From contig JAJPHZ010000035.1 in NCBI GenBank assembly GCA_021325025.1, positions 554,729-618,728 on the forward strand: a stretch of DNA of 64,000 bases. The letters are read 5' to 3'. The stretch is from Pseudomonadota bacterium (GTDB lineage: Bacteria > Desulfobacterota > Binatia > Binatales > Binataceae). The translations under genes and the position numbers were made by a program. A model generated the notes under the pieces. It did no database searches and was not told the DNA's origin. It worked only from the letters and a program-made list of their open reading frames with translations. Shown here one piece after another: positions 24,442-33,258 of the stretch; positions within the stretch are counted from its first letter, which is position 1, and each line of letters opens with the position of its first letter.

Positions 24442-26100
24442 ATGGCCTACGATCTGCTGATCAAAAACGGGACGGTGGTTGACGGCACCGGAGCTCCACG
24501 CGTGCAGGCCGACGTCGCGATCGCCGGCGGCAAGATCGCCGCAGTCGGCAAAATCAGGGACGGCGCCGCCAAGGTAATCGACGCCGACGGCCTGATCGTC
24601 GCGCCCGGGTTCGTCGACCCGCATACGCATTACGACGCGCAGATCTGGTGGGACGACCTGGTTACCTGCTCGTCATGGCACGGCGTGACGACCGTGGTGA
24701 TGGGCAACTGCGGCGTGGGAATCGCGCCGTGCAAGCCCGCGATGCGCGAGGTCGCGGCGTGGGATTTGGTCAATGTCGAAGGCATCCCCTTCGACGTGCT
24801 CAAGCGCGGCATCTCCTGGAAGTGGGAGACCTTCCCGCAGTACATCGAGGCCGCCGCGCAGCAGAAGCTCGGCATCAACATCGGGTTCCTCGCGCCGCTG
24901 ACCCCGTTTCGCCATTACGTGATGGGCGAGGAATCGATGGAGCGCGCGGCGCGCCCCGACGAGATCGAGCAGATACGAAAGCTCATCTACGATGCGGTCG
25001 CGGCGGGGGCGCTCGGATGGTCGACCAGCAAGGCCGCCAATCACGTCGGCTACCAGGGGCGTCCACTGGCCTCGCGCCTGGCCAGCCTTGACGAACTGGT
25101 CGCCTACGCCTCGGTGCTGAAAGAGCTGGGCCGCGGTGTCATCGAGTTCAACCTCAACGTAACCGGCAATTTCACCGATGACGACTACCACGTGCTCGAC
25201 GCCCTGCTGACCGCCAGCGGCCGTCCGGTCACCTGGCTGGCGGTGTTCGTGCACAATCACAAGGAGGTGCTGGCGCGGGTCGAGCCGCTGGTCAAGCGCG
25301 GCGGTATCCCGCAGGTCTCCGCCGTACCAATCGTCCGCAACGTCGACCTGCGCACGCCGGGCAGCTTCGCCGCGCTGCCCGCCTTCAAGCGCGTGCTCAA
25401 CAAGCCGCTTGAAGTGATGAAGAAGGAGTACGCCGATCCGGGCTTCCGCGACGAATTCCGCGCCAACTTAAGCCTCAAGGTGGCGCGGCCCGATCTGCGC
25501 CGAATGCGCGTCGAAGAGGTGGCGCGGCCTGACCTGAAATCCTACGAGGGCAAACCGCTTACCCTGATTGCGCAGGAGCGCGGCGTCGATCTGATCGACG
25601 CGTTTTTGGACCTCGCGGTGGCCGACGACCTTCAGACCCGGTTTACCGACATGCCGATGAGCGAGGACGGAATGGACGCGCTGCTGTCCGACCCGCGTAC
25701 CATGGTCGGGCTGTCCGACGGCGGTGCGCACGTCGACGCGCACTGCGAAGCGGGCTATCCGACCTACATGATTGGCCATTGGGTGCGCAAAAAACAGCTC
25801 TTCACGCTGGAGCGCGCCGTGCAACTGATGACCTCCAATCCCGCCGACATCTTCGGCGTCGTGGGCCGCGGGCGGCTGACTCCCGGCATGGCCGCCGACG
25901 TCGTGATTTTCGACTTCGACAGGATCGACACGAAGATGCGCCAGTATCAGATCCGGGACCTGCCCGGCGGGGGCGCCCGCTTCGTGATGACGGCGCAGGG
26001 CATCAACTACACTATCGTCAACGGCGAGGTGGTCTACGTCGACGGCAATCACACCGGCGCGCTGCCCGGCCAGGTGGTCCGCTCCCAGCGCTTGAACTGA
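24442..26100 (+). CDS. Amidohydrolase family 3 (N-acyl-D-amino-acid deacylase-like)
   Basis: From the ATG at 24442 (CTGGAGG before it) the protein has 552 residues. It shows IKNGTVVDGTGAPRVQADVAI, then APGFVDPHTHYDAQIWWDD with the metal-binding HTH, VTTVVMGNCGVGIAP and, late, LSDGGAHVDAHC. This is the D-aminoacylase / dihydroorotase-like amidohydrolase fold with a metal centre. It follows the HyuB-type gene by 19 bp and precedes the DsbA-like gene. Hydrolysis of a cyclic amide or N-acyl amino acid would fit the neighbour, but is inference. Confidence 0.9.
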   Translation: MAYDLLIKNGTVVDGTGAPRVQADVAIAGGKIAAVGKIRDGAAKVIDADGLIVAPGFVDPHTHYDAQIWWDDLVTCSSWHGVTTVVMGNCGVGIAPCKPAMREVAAWDLVNVEGIPFDVLKRGISWKWETFPQYIEAAAQQKLGINIGFLAPLTPFRHYVMGEESMERAARPDEIEQIRKLIYDAVAAGALGWSTSKAANHVGYQGRPLASRLASLDELVAYASVLKELGRGVIEFNLNVTGNFTDDDYHVLDALLTASGRPVTWLAVFVHNHKEVLARVEPLVKRGGIPQVSAVPIVRNVDLRTPGSFAALPAFKRVLNKPLEVMKKEYADPGFRDEFRANLSLKVARPDLRRMRVEEVARPDLKSYEGKPLTLIAQERGVDLIDAFLDLAVADDLQTRFTDMPMSEDGMDALLSDPRTMVGLSDGGAHVDAHCEAGYPTYMIGHWVRKKQLFTLERAVQLMTSNPADIFGVVGRGRLTPGMAADVVIFDFDRIDTKMRQYQIRDLPGGGARFVMTAQGINYTIVNGEVVYVDGNHTGALPGQVVRSQRLN

Positions 26101-26129
26101 AGCTTTATCTCCCGCCAACTTTTTCCGTG

Positions 26130-26158
26130 CCCTCTCCCAGCGGGTTATTGGGAGAGGG
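26130..26158. repeat. REP-like palindromic hairpin
   Basis: CCCTCTCCCA (26130-26139) and TGGGAGAGGG (26149-26158) form a perfect 10-bp stem with a 9-base loop, between two plus-strand genes. Elements with this CCCTCTCCC/GGGAGAGGG core are common intergenic palindromes in many genomes; only one copy is seen here. Confidence 0.5.
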
Positions 26159-26216
26159 CCGCGGAAGAGGGTGCCTGCCGCACTTGAAGCTGAGCACTCC
26201 GCGCGCAGGAGCTTTT

Positions 26217-26807
26217 GTGGAAACCGCGGAAATCAAGATGTACTCCGATTACAAGAGCCCCTTCGCCTACCTGGCGTTCGACCCCGCCTTCGCGCTCGAG
26301 CAGCGCTATCGGGTCCGCGTGCGATGGATTCCCTTTGAGCTGCGCATCAAAGGCAAGGGCGAGCGCAGTCTATACTCGGAGTACAAGGCGCGATACTCCT
26401 ACCTTGACGCACGCCGATGGGCCAGGCCGCGGGGGCTGGTGATCCGCGGTCCGCTGAAGGTTTACGATTCGACGCCCGCGCTCATGGGCGGGTTGTTCGC
26501 CAATCGCCACGGCCGGCTGCTCGACTACAGCCGCGCAGTCTACCAGATGTTCTTCCGGCGCGAGCTGGAGATCGACCAGCCCGACGCGGTTGCCGCGGTA
26601 ATCGCAAGCTTGGGCATGTCAGCCTCTGAATATCGCGATTATCTAATCGGCGCGGGACGCGAGGATTGGGGCAGAGCCCAACGCGAAGCGCAAGCCGATC
26701 ATGTCTTTGGTGTCCCGCTATTCTTCTTCAATGGCGAACCGTTCTGGGGCCACGATCGCTTGCCGCTGCTCGAACAGCGCCTGTCCGATGCGGGCCTTGC
26801 AATCTAA
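26217..26807 (+). CDS. DsbA-like / 2-hydroxychromene-2-carboxylate isomerase-type oxidoreductase
   Basis: The protein has 196 residues from the GTG at 26217, which follows AGGAG at 26207-26211. It has KMYSDYKSPFAYLAFDPAF with the Ser-Pro pair that replaces CxxC in kappa-class GST / HCCA isomerases, and later QADHVFGVPLFFFNGEPFWGHDRL with the cis-Pro loop. It uses glutathione in relatives. No membrane segment. Together with the two preceding genes it may form one catabolic unit. Confidence 0.85.
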   Translation: METAEIKMYSDYKSPFAYLAFDPAFALEQRYRVRVRWIPFELRIKGKGERSLYSEYKARYSYLDARRWARPRGLVIRGPLKVYDSTPALMGGLFANRHGRLLDYSRAVYQMFFRRELEIDQPDAVAAVIASLGMSASEYRDYLIGAGREDWGRAQREAQADHVFGVPLFFFNGEPFWGHDRLPLLEQRLSDAGLAI

Positions 26808-27030
26808 GGGCTCCCGCTCGCCTAAATCTCGGCGCACTAAATCTCGGAACACTAAACCACTGAATCTCCGAGCAAATAGATGTCCGGGCAAAAGTATTGC
26901 TTTTCGTAAAAGTCCCCAGGAGCAGCAGCGAAGCGGATGCGTCTCAAGCAAACACTGGCAAATCTATAAGCAACTTACCCGGATTCGGCGCTTGAGAATC
27001 TGAGGCGGTGCAACACCGGCGCGGCCACGC

Positions 27031-28146
27031 TCAGGCGGATTTGCCGCCGAACTCCGGGATCACGTATTTGCCGAACAATTCGATCGACTTCATGATGTGC
27101 TCATGCCTGAGGCCACCGACCTGCATGATGCACAGCACGTGGTCCGCGCCGGCCTTCTCGTAGCGCTTGAGCTTGTCGATGCACTGGTCGGGGTCGCCGA
27201 CGATTACCATGTCGCGTTCATTGATTTCGTCAAATGAGATCGAGCCCTCGCGGTCATAGCGCTCCAAGAGCGGAAACTGCTTGAGCACGTCCTGATAGGG
27301 CAGCGTGCCGGGAATCTTGCCCAGCAGCTCCTTGGGCGTCGAGGCCAGCGCCCGGATCGCATACATCACGTACCACATCGCGGCGTCGACAGCACCGTTT
27401 TCCACCGCCTCTCTGGTGCTCGCCGCACAATGCGCGATGGTGAAGACGCCGACCTGGTTGTTGATGAAAGCGCCGGCCGGCTGGCATCGCGCCAGCCCCT
27501 TGCGATACAGCGCCATCCGCTCCTGCAACTCGGGCAAATCCACCCAGATGGTCAGCCCCAGGCACCCCAGGCCGTTGACCCCCGCCAGCTCCCACGTCTG
27601 CGGGCTGGTCGCCGCCACCCACATCGGAGGATGCGGTTTCTGGATCGGCTTGGGAATGATCGGACGCTCCGGGATGCTGACGAAACGGCCCTCGTAGGAG
27701 AACTTCTCCTGCGTCCACATCTTGGGGATGATTCGCACCGCCTCCTGCCACATCTCGCGCGACACCGCCGGGTCCATCCCGAAACCCATCTGCTCATGCA
27801 GGCTGGAGCGGCCGGTGCCGAATTCCAGCCGGCCCTTGCTCATGATGTCCAGCACCGCGGCGCGCTCCGCAACCCGGATCGGATGGTTGAAATGGGTGGG
27901 CAGCAGCACCACGCCGTGGCCGATGCGGATGTTGCGCGTGCGCTGCGCGATGGCGGACAGGAAGATCTCGGGCGCTGGCGAATGCGAAAACTCCTCCAGG
28001 AAATGATGCTCGACTTCCCAAATCGTGTGAAAACCGTATCGATCGGCGGCTTCGATCTGCTCGACCGCCTCCCAGTAGGTATTGAATTCAGCGTTGGCCC
28101 CCCATGGCTTGAGCATCTCCAGTTCATAGAGAAGGTCAATTTTCAT
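27031..28146 (-). CDS. LLM-class flavin-dependent oxidoreductase 2
   Basis: The 371-residue protein begins MKIDLLYELEMLKPWG and has TIWEVEHHFLEEFSHSPAPEIF and HGVVLLPTHFNHPIRVAERAAVLDIMSKG, the same architecture as the 11489 gene. It lacks some of that protein's C-terminal insertions, being 26 residues shorter. GAGG precedes the ATG. It is monocistronic and divergent from the papain-like gene. Cofactor FMN or F420 and the substrate are undetermined. The two paralogues probably act on related compounds. Confidence 0.9.
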   Translation of the reverse strand: MKIDLLYELEMLKPWGANAEFNTYWEAVEQIEAADRYGFHTIWEVEHHFLEEFSHSPAPEIFLSAIAQRTRNIRIGHGVVLLPTHFNHPIRVAERAAVLDIMSKGRLEFGTGRSSLHEQMGFGMDPAVSREMWQEAVRIIPKMWTQEKFSYEGRFVSIPERPIIPKPIQKPHPPMWVAATSPQTWELAGVNGLGCLGLTIWVDLPELQERMALYRKGLARCQPAGAFINNQVGVFTIAHCAASTREAVENGAVDAAMWYVMYAIRALASTPKELLGKIPGTLPYQDVLKQFPLLERYDREGSISFDEINERDMVIVGDPDQCIDKLKRYEKAGADHVLCIMQVGGLRHEHIMKSIELFGKYVIPEFGGKSA

Positions 28147-28332
28147 GACGGTTCTCCTCGCCGGGCGGCTGTTGGGAATCCGCGGCGTAATGCTCGCAAC
28201 CCTTTGCGGCTGTATAACACGAATGGCGCGCGGGCTGAAAATGGCGCGGCCGATCGCAAATGTTTGTCATTCACCGACTTGCAGTGTAATTTTTCAACCC
28301 GAAGTTAAAGGACGCCTCAAAGGGGGTCATCG

Positions 28333-29109
28333 ATGAACCAAATCGCTCCGCGCCAGATCAAGCGCTACGGATGGGTACGCGACCTCCCCGACCATCGCGA
28401 CTACATCTTCTCCGCGCCGCTGGCAGTGCAGTCGGCGCTGCCCGCCAAGGTCGACCTGCGCCGCCAATGCCCGGCGGTCTACGACCAGGGCCAGTTGGGA
28501 AGCTGCACCGCCAACGCGATCGCCGCCGCCCTGCACTTCGACGAACTCAAGGAGAAGATGCCCAGGCCGTTCGTACCCTCGCGCCTGTTCATCTACTACA
28601 ACGAGCGGGTGATCGAGGGGACGGTGGACTCCGACAGCGGCGCACAGTTGCGCGACGGCGTCAAGGCGGTGGCCAAGCTCGGCATCTGCCCGGAAACTGA
28701 CTGGCCCTACGACATCAGTAAGTTCACCCAAAAACCGCCAGCCAAGGCGTTCACCGACGCCCGGCGCGACCTGGCGCGCAACTACCTGCGCATCCCGCAG
28801 GTGCTGAGCCAGATGAAAGGCTGCCTGGCAGCCGGCTATCCGTTCGTGTTCGGATTCACCGTCTATCAGAGCTTTGAGAGCGCGGCGGTGGCGAAGTCCG
28901 GCAAGGTCCCGATGCCCAGGGCCAACGAGCAGGTACTGGGCGGTCACGCGGTCTGCGCGGTGGGTTACGACGATGCGCAGCAGAGCTTCATCGTGCGCAA
29001 CTCCTGGGGTCCAAGGTGGGGCAAGCAGGGCTACTGCTTCATGCCTTACACCTATCTGAGCGACCCGCAGTTGGCCTCCGATTTCTGGACCCTGCGCAAG
29101 GTCGCGTGA
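28333..29109 (+). CDS. Papain-like (C1-family) cysteine peptidase without propeptide
   Basis: The 258-residue protein carries the full catalytic set: Q52, C58 (QLGSCTANAIAA), H205 (GGHAVCAVGY) and N223 (RNSWG). No signal peptide, prodomain or membrane segment is seen, so it appears cytoplasmic or released by an unusual route. Most bacterial C1 enzymes are exported with a prodomain. Substrate unknown. It stands alone on the plus strand and converges with the lipoprotein gene. Confidence 0.85.
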   Translation: MNQIAPRQIKRYGWVRDLPDHRDYIFSAPLAVQSALPAKVDLRRQCPAVYDQGQLGSCTANAIAAALHFDELKEKMPRPFVPSRLFIYYNERVIEGTVDSDSGAQLRDGVKAVAKLGICPETDWPYDISKFTQKPPAKAFTDARRDLARNYLRIPQVLSQMKGCLAAGYPFVFGFTVYQSFESAAVAKSGKVPMPRANEQVLGGHAVCAVGYDDAQQSFIVRNSWGPRWGKQGYCFMPYTYLSDPQLASDFWTLRKVA

Positions 29110-29130
29110 AAGAACGGGCACGCGGGCTTT

Positions 29131-31170
29131 TCATTGGCTTAGTCCGGACTGCGAGGCCTGCACGGCGCATCCGCCGGTGCCGCCCGAGGTAGCGCAGGGA
29201 CCGTTGGCCAGCGTTGAAAAGTAGACTTGCGAGGCGCCGGTGCTGGCAGACGTGTTATCGATGATGATCCCGCTGGTGCCGCCCGGCTCCGAGCGCGACG
29301 CCGCCACGGCGCTCATCGAACCCTGGTTGGTCCACACCACGCTGCCATCGGTGGTGGTGGCGCCCGACGCGGTCTTCCACACCGGCTGCGTGGAACCCGA
29401 AGTTCCGGCGGTCGTAACTTTTTGAATGTTGAGGTTGGCGTCCAGGATTTCGCGATTTGAGGAATATGCAGTGTTGGCCTGCCACTGAGTTACGATGAAG
29501 TTCATTGCGCAGCCGCTGCTTGCGCAGTTCGAGAGGCTCCCACTGCCCTGAACGCTGAGGAATATCCAGTCAAACGGACCTGACGGCGCATTGGTGTTGT
29601 ACACTTCCGTGACCGGTGAGCAGGCTACGTTCGCGCCGGCGACACTGGGGCCGGCGTGAACCGCACCGAAACCGGTGGCGGTTACCGGTACTTGATAAAG
29701 CGTGGGATTACCGCCGGTGTTGCCGCAGATATATAAGTTTCCAGTCCCATTGGATGAATTGAAATAGTTATTGTCGAAACTGCCATCGTAAATCGGAATC
29801 GCCGTGAACACCGAACCCGCTCCCACGGCTGCTTCCGTGCCGCTGCTGTTGGCCGAAAAATTCCGGCTGAACACGAAGACGCCGCTGTGTTGACCGCTGT
29901 CGTTGCCCACCGCCACATAAATTTTTCCGGCGCTTGAATCGACTATCGGGCCGTCCGTGATGTCGATCGAATTACGGCCCAGGTTGGCCGATCTGACGTT
30001 GAGCCCGGTGGAAACATTGATGTAATCCAGAGATGAGCCAATCGAGCCGGCGGGATTGGTTGATTCGGCAACATAAAGCATGGGAGTTGCGGCGCCGGCG
30101 TCCAGGACCGGGCTGTTGAGAAAAACTCCCGGATGCACAGTTACCGGCCACGGGCTGGTGAGAACTTCGCCCGGCGTGCCTTTAAAAACGCCCGCGAATT
30201 TGTGCACTACGCCGAAATCATCTCCCACATAAATGATATCGTTTGCATAGTCGTAAAACGGCGACGACAGAGCATCGCCATTGTTGTTGGCGAAGCTCAA
30301 GGTCAGCTCACACGAGTTGGCAGGGTTGCTCTTGCAGGTCACGAATGTCGATGGTGTCGAGGTGATGGTGTTGGGAGACGCAGGTGCGCCGGCGCTGGTC
30401 CCCTGGCCAGCCTTCCATTTGAGAACCACCAGACTTGCCACGGCGCCGCTGGTCGATGAATGGATGAAGGCAAGTTGCGTTCCGTCGCCTGAAAGCACCA
30501 CGGAATTCAGTACCGTGCCGCCGGTATTATAGGACCAGTAGACCGCTGGCACTCCGGATGTACCGCAGGCTGTCGCCCCCGGGTAGAGGTTGTTGAACGC
30601 GATCACGCTTGCCTGGCTCGGAGAACCGGGACGACCGGTATTGAAGGCCACGAAGTCATTGGTACAACTGGGAGTGCTGTTGGCATTGAACGAATACTTG
30701 GCCGGAAACCGGTCGGCGCCCACAGTTGCACCGCTGCCGAGGTTGACGCTCCAGTCGCCGGTCAGACGCCTGCGCGGCTGCGCCCGGGCACTCTTGGCCG
30801 ACCACTGCGCCGAGGCGGCCAGCTCGACGGCGCGGGCGTCGAGCAAGTGCATGTAGGCGTCAACAGCGCCCATCAGCGCCGGGCGGGCGCGCCAGGCCTG
30901 CTGCATCCGATAGCGCGGCTCGCGCTCCAGGCGCTGCGCTATCGCTGCGGAGTGCGGACGCGAAAAGATCAGGCGGCGATGGCTCCAGTCGTAGGGCAGC
31001 CCCTGCGACAGCGTCGCGTCGCCCGCACCGCGGCTGGTCGGCGTCGCGCTCTGTGCCAGGGAGGTGGGCGAAACGGAGCCGCCGACGCCGCGCCCGCATC
31101 CTGTTGCCGCGGCCAGCGCGAACGCGCACAGCGCACCAATCAACGACCGCACCCCAAGCGAGCTATTCAT
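29131..31170 (-). CDS. Large predicted lipoprotein, PQQ-like beta-propeller
   Basis: The 679-residue protein has an N-terminal signal (residues 4-24) ending ATGC, a lipobox-like site with Cys25. After it come beta-rich repeats with GKIYVAVGNDSG, GNLYICGNTGG and similar blades, and about residues 570-620 a module (TAYSSNREILDAN, QPVWKTASG, VVWTNQG) often seen in exported bacterial repeat proteins. It is Ser/Thr/Gly/Asn-rich, as in extracellular proteins. No catalytic motif is evident. It is monocistronic and convergent with the peptidase. Confidence 0.7.
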   Translation of the reverse strand: MNSSLGVRSLIGALCAFALAAATGCGRGVGGSVSPTSLAQSATPTSRGAGDATLSQGLPYDWSHRRLIFSRPHSAAIAQRLEREPRYRMQQAWRARPALMGAVDAYMHLLDARAVELAASAQWSAKSARAQPRRRLTGDWSVNLGSGATVGADRFPAKYSFNANSTPSCTNDFVAFNTGRPGSPSQASVIAFNNLYPGATACGTSGVPAVYWSYNTGGTVLNSVVLSGDGTQLAFIHSSTSGAVASLVVLKWKAGQGTSAGAPASPNTITSTPSTFVTCKSNPANSCELTLSFANNNGDALSSPFYDYANDIIYVGDDFGVVHKFAGVFKGTPGEVLTSPWPVTVHPGVFLNSPVLDAGAATPMLYVAESTNPAGSIGSSLDYINVSTGLNVRSANLGRNSIDITDGPIVDSSAGKIYVAVGNDSGQHSGVFVFSRNFSANSSGTEAAVGAGSVFTAIPIYDGSFDNNYFNSSNGTGNLYICGNTGGNPTLYQVPVTATGFGAVHAGPSVAGANVACSPVTEVYNTNAPSGPFDWIFLSVQGSGSLSNCASSGCAMNFIVTQWQANTAYSSNREILDANLNIQKVTTAGTSGSTQPVWKTASGATTTDGSVVWTNQGSMSAVAASRSEPGGTSGIIIDNTSASTGASQVYFSTLANGPCATSGGTGGCAVQASQSGLSQ

Positions 31171-31690
31171 GCCCTTCCCCTGTTTGCCGGGCGCTCAGAC
31201 GTGGCGCTGATGCGACGCGGTTACGGCGCCGCCGCGGCTGTGCCGGCGCCCAAAGCGACCCAGGCGGTGGCGCAGCGTGGCAAGGAACTCGGTACACACA
31301 CTCAGGCGCGAGAAAGTTCGGGCTCTGAGCGCCTCCCACACCGACAGCGGCCTGCGGCTGAGGACCCAGAGCGATCGATTACCCGGCACGCGACGCCAGC
31401 GCGCGCCGTCTCGGCTGTCCATTTTGCGTCCCCCCGGATGCTCAGGTCAGGCTAAGAAAGATATCACTACCGAGCGCCACGTCAAGCTAAGATGATATTT
31501 CGGATGCAGTATATTCAAATTGTTGTCATTTGTTTGCAGGTGTTGCCGCAGGTTGAGATTTGCCTGCCAAAGCTCGAAGCCGGTATGGGCTCAGCGCCGC
31601 GCTTGCGTGGCCAGCGTTGAGGACCATTGAATCGGAGGTTTTCGCCATGGCGCCAAACGCGATATAAAACCAAGGCTAAGGAGGAACGCC
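31171..31690. other. 520-bp intergenic region, no gene seen
   Basis: This gap separates the lipoprotein (minus) and enoyl-CoA hydratase (plus) genes. Its centre (about 31456-31540) is clearly more A+T-rich than the flanks, as expected for divergent promoters. I find no small gene with a ribosome site and no strong hairpin. Confidence 0.5.
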
Positions 31691-32500
31691 ATGGCAACAG
31701 ACTACAGCCGCTATGAATACATCAAGATCGAAAAGGACAATGGGCTGGCGACCCTGACGCTTAACCGTCCCGACTCCCTCAACGCGATCATTCCCCCGAT
31801 GCATCATGAGTTGGAGACCATCTGGGTCGACGTGTCAGAGGACCCTGAGGTCAACGCTATTCTGCTGACCGGCGCCGGGCGGGCGTTTTGCGCCGGCGCC
31901 GACGTCAAGGGCTTCGGCGGCCCCGAGGGCAGAGGCCATCGCAAGGGCCCCTTTCCGATGAATGCCACCGAAGCGCGCCGCATCATCCACAACATGCTCG
32001 ATGTCGAGCAGCCGATCGTGGCCGCGATCAACGGGCCCGCGGTGGGCCTGGGATGCAGTCTGGCGCTGCTGTGCGATATCACGGTGTGCGACGAGAGCGC
32101 CCGCCTGGCCGACACGCACGTCAAGGTGGGGCTGGTGGCGGGCGACGGCGGAGCGATCATGTGGCCGCTGCTGGTTGGTCCCTCACGCGCCAAGGAATAC
32201 CTGATGACCGGCAACTTTATCAGCGGGGCGGAAGCGGCCAAGATCGGCTTGGTCAACTATGCGCTGCCCAAGGACCAAGTGCTGCCCAAAGCCCGCGAAC
32301 TGGCCCGCCAGTTGGCCGATGGTCCCACCTGGGCTATCCGCTGGACCAAACTGGCGGTCAACAAGACCATCAAGAACCTGGCCTTGATGAGCGACGACGC
32401 GGCGCTGGCCTACGAAACCCTGACCATGTACACGCAGGATCACAAGGAGGCCTCGGCGGCCTTCGCCGAAAAGCGCCCGCCCAAATTCACCGGTAAGTAA
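31691..32500 (+). CDS. Enoyl-CoA hydratase/isomerase family protein
   Basis: The 269-residue crotonase-fold protein has LNRPDSLNAIIPPM, then LLTGAGRAFCAGADVKGF (oxyanion hole), VAAINGPAVGLGCSLALLCDI and FAEKRPPKFTGK at the end. The Glu in ADTHVKVGLV is not the standard catalytic one, so the exact reaction (hydratase, isomerase or thioesterase-like) is uncertain. AGGAGG precedes the ATG. It is cytoplasmic, in beta-oxidation or aromatic degradation in relatives, and ends against a strong hairpin. Confidence 0.9.
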   Translation: MATDYSRYEYIKIEKDNGLATLTLNRPDSLNAIIPPMHHELETIWVDVSEDPEVNAILLTGAGRAFCAGADVKGFGGPEGRGHRKGPFPMNATEARRIIHNMLDVEQPIVAAINGPAVGLGCSLALLCDITVCDESARLADTHVKVGLVAGDGGAIMWPLLVGPSRAKEYLMTGNFISGAEAAKIGLVNYALPKDQVLPKARELARQLADGPTWAIRWTKLAVNKTIKNLALMSDDAALAYETLTMYTQDHKEASAAFAEKRPPKFTGK

Positions 32501-32515
32501 GCGCCGGCCAAGGTC

Positions 32516-32549
32516 GAGGCTCTGCTCCGCCCAGGGGGAGCAGAGCCTC
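32516..32549. terminator. Strong bidirectional terminator hairpin
   Basis: GAGGCTCTGCTCC (32516-32528) and GGAGCAGAGCCTC (32537-32549) form a perfect 13-bp stem with an 8-base loop, followed by TTCCATTTT. It sits between the convergent crotonase and 32574 genes. Confidence 0.75.
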
Positions 32550-32573
32550 TTCCATTTTGGCGGTCTTTATCTT

Positions 32574-32990
32574 TCAGCCGACCGTCTTGTGATGCCGATG
32601 GCGGCGATGGTGGGTGGCCGACATGCGCGCCAGGTAGTTGCCAGGATTGCGCAGCATATCTTGTTGCAGACCGGCGTTGGATTCAAAAAGCTGTTTAAGC
32701 TCGGGATGCCGGTTGACGAACTCCCGGCTCCCTGCCAGCCGGTGGTTGCGCCGCAGCGCGCGTGCCACCTGCGGATAGCTGCTCTGGAACTCATCCCAAG
32801 CCTTGTAGCGCGCCACATTGAGGTCGGTATCGGGAGCGCCTCCGGATTCGACGATCACGTTGCCGTCAGTGGCTGCCGCCGTCTGTGTGGCCTGATGACC
32901 GGCTGACACGGCATCGGTCTGCGCCAGGACCGGGGTTGCCATCGCCACCGCCAACCCTCCCGCCGCCAACGCGTAGAAGAATCTTCGCAT
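32574..32990 (-). CDS. Small secreted hypothetical protein
   Basis: The 138-residue protein has a signal peptide (residues 1-23, cleaved after PVLA) and then a Thr/Ala/Asp-rich segment and a basic tail ending with several His residues (HHRRHRHHK). The middle (ALRRNHRLAGSREFVNRHPELKQLF) resembles helical periplasmic stress proteins but I cannot name the family. It has a strong terminator downstream. Possibly metal-binding through the His-rich tail; inference. Confidence 0.65.
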   Translation of the reverse strand: MRRFFYALAAGGLAVAMATPVLAQTDAVSAGHQATQTAAATDGNVIVESGGAPDTDLNVARYKAWDEFQSSYPQVARALRRNHRLAGSREFVNRHPELKQLFESNAGLQQDMLRNPGNYLARMSATHHRRHRHHKTVG

Positions 32991-33232
32991 GGGTTGCCTC
33001 CTTGCGGGAAAATTTCAGGGTTGAAGGATTTCCACAGCGAATCTCATGCCAGCTTCGGAAAACCGGCGGCACGCGAAATTGCGCCATCCTCCATGTAAGC
33101 CTGCAATTTCTACATGCCCCGAGGGTCGATTTGCGCGCTTTCGCCGCGGCGCATTGTCAACCTCGAGGGCAGCCACGAGCGGTGAGCGGCCCGGGCAACT
33201 GATTATTGAGGTTGAATAAGAATACAGTTAAT

Positions 33233-33244
33233 CGCATTAATGCG
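33233..33244. promoter_or_regulatory. 12-bp palindrome upstream of 32574-32990
   Basis: CGCATTAATGCG is a perfect 12-bp palindrome in the A+T-rich region between the secreted protein start and the end of the ThDP gene. It could be an operator for the secreted-protein gene. One short palindrome alone is weak evidence. Confidence 0.25.
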
Positions 33245-33258
33245 GGTTGGCATTTCAG

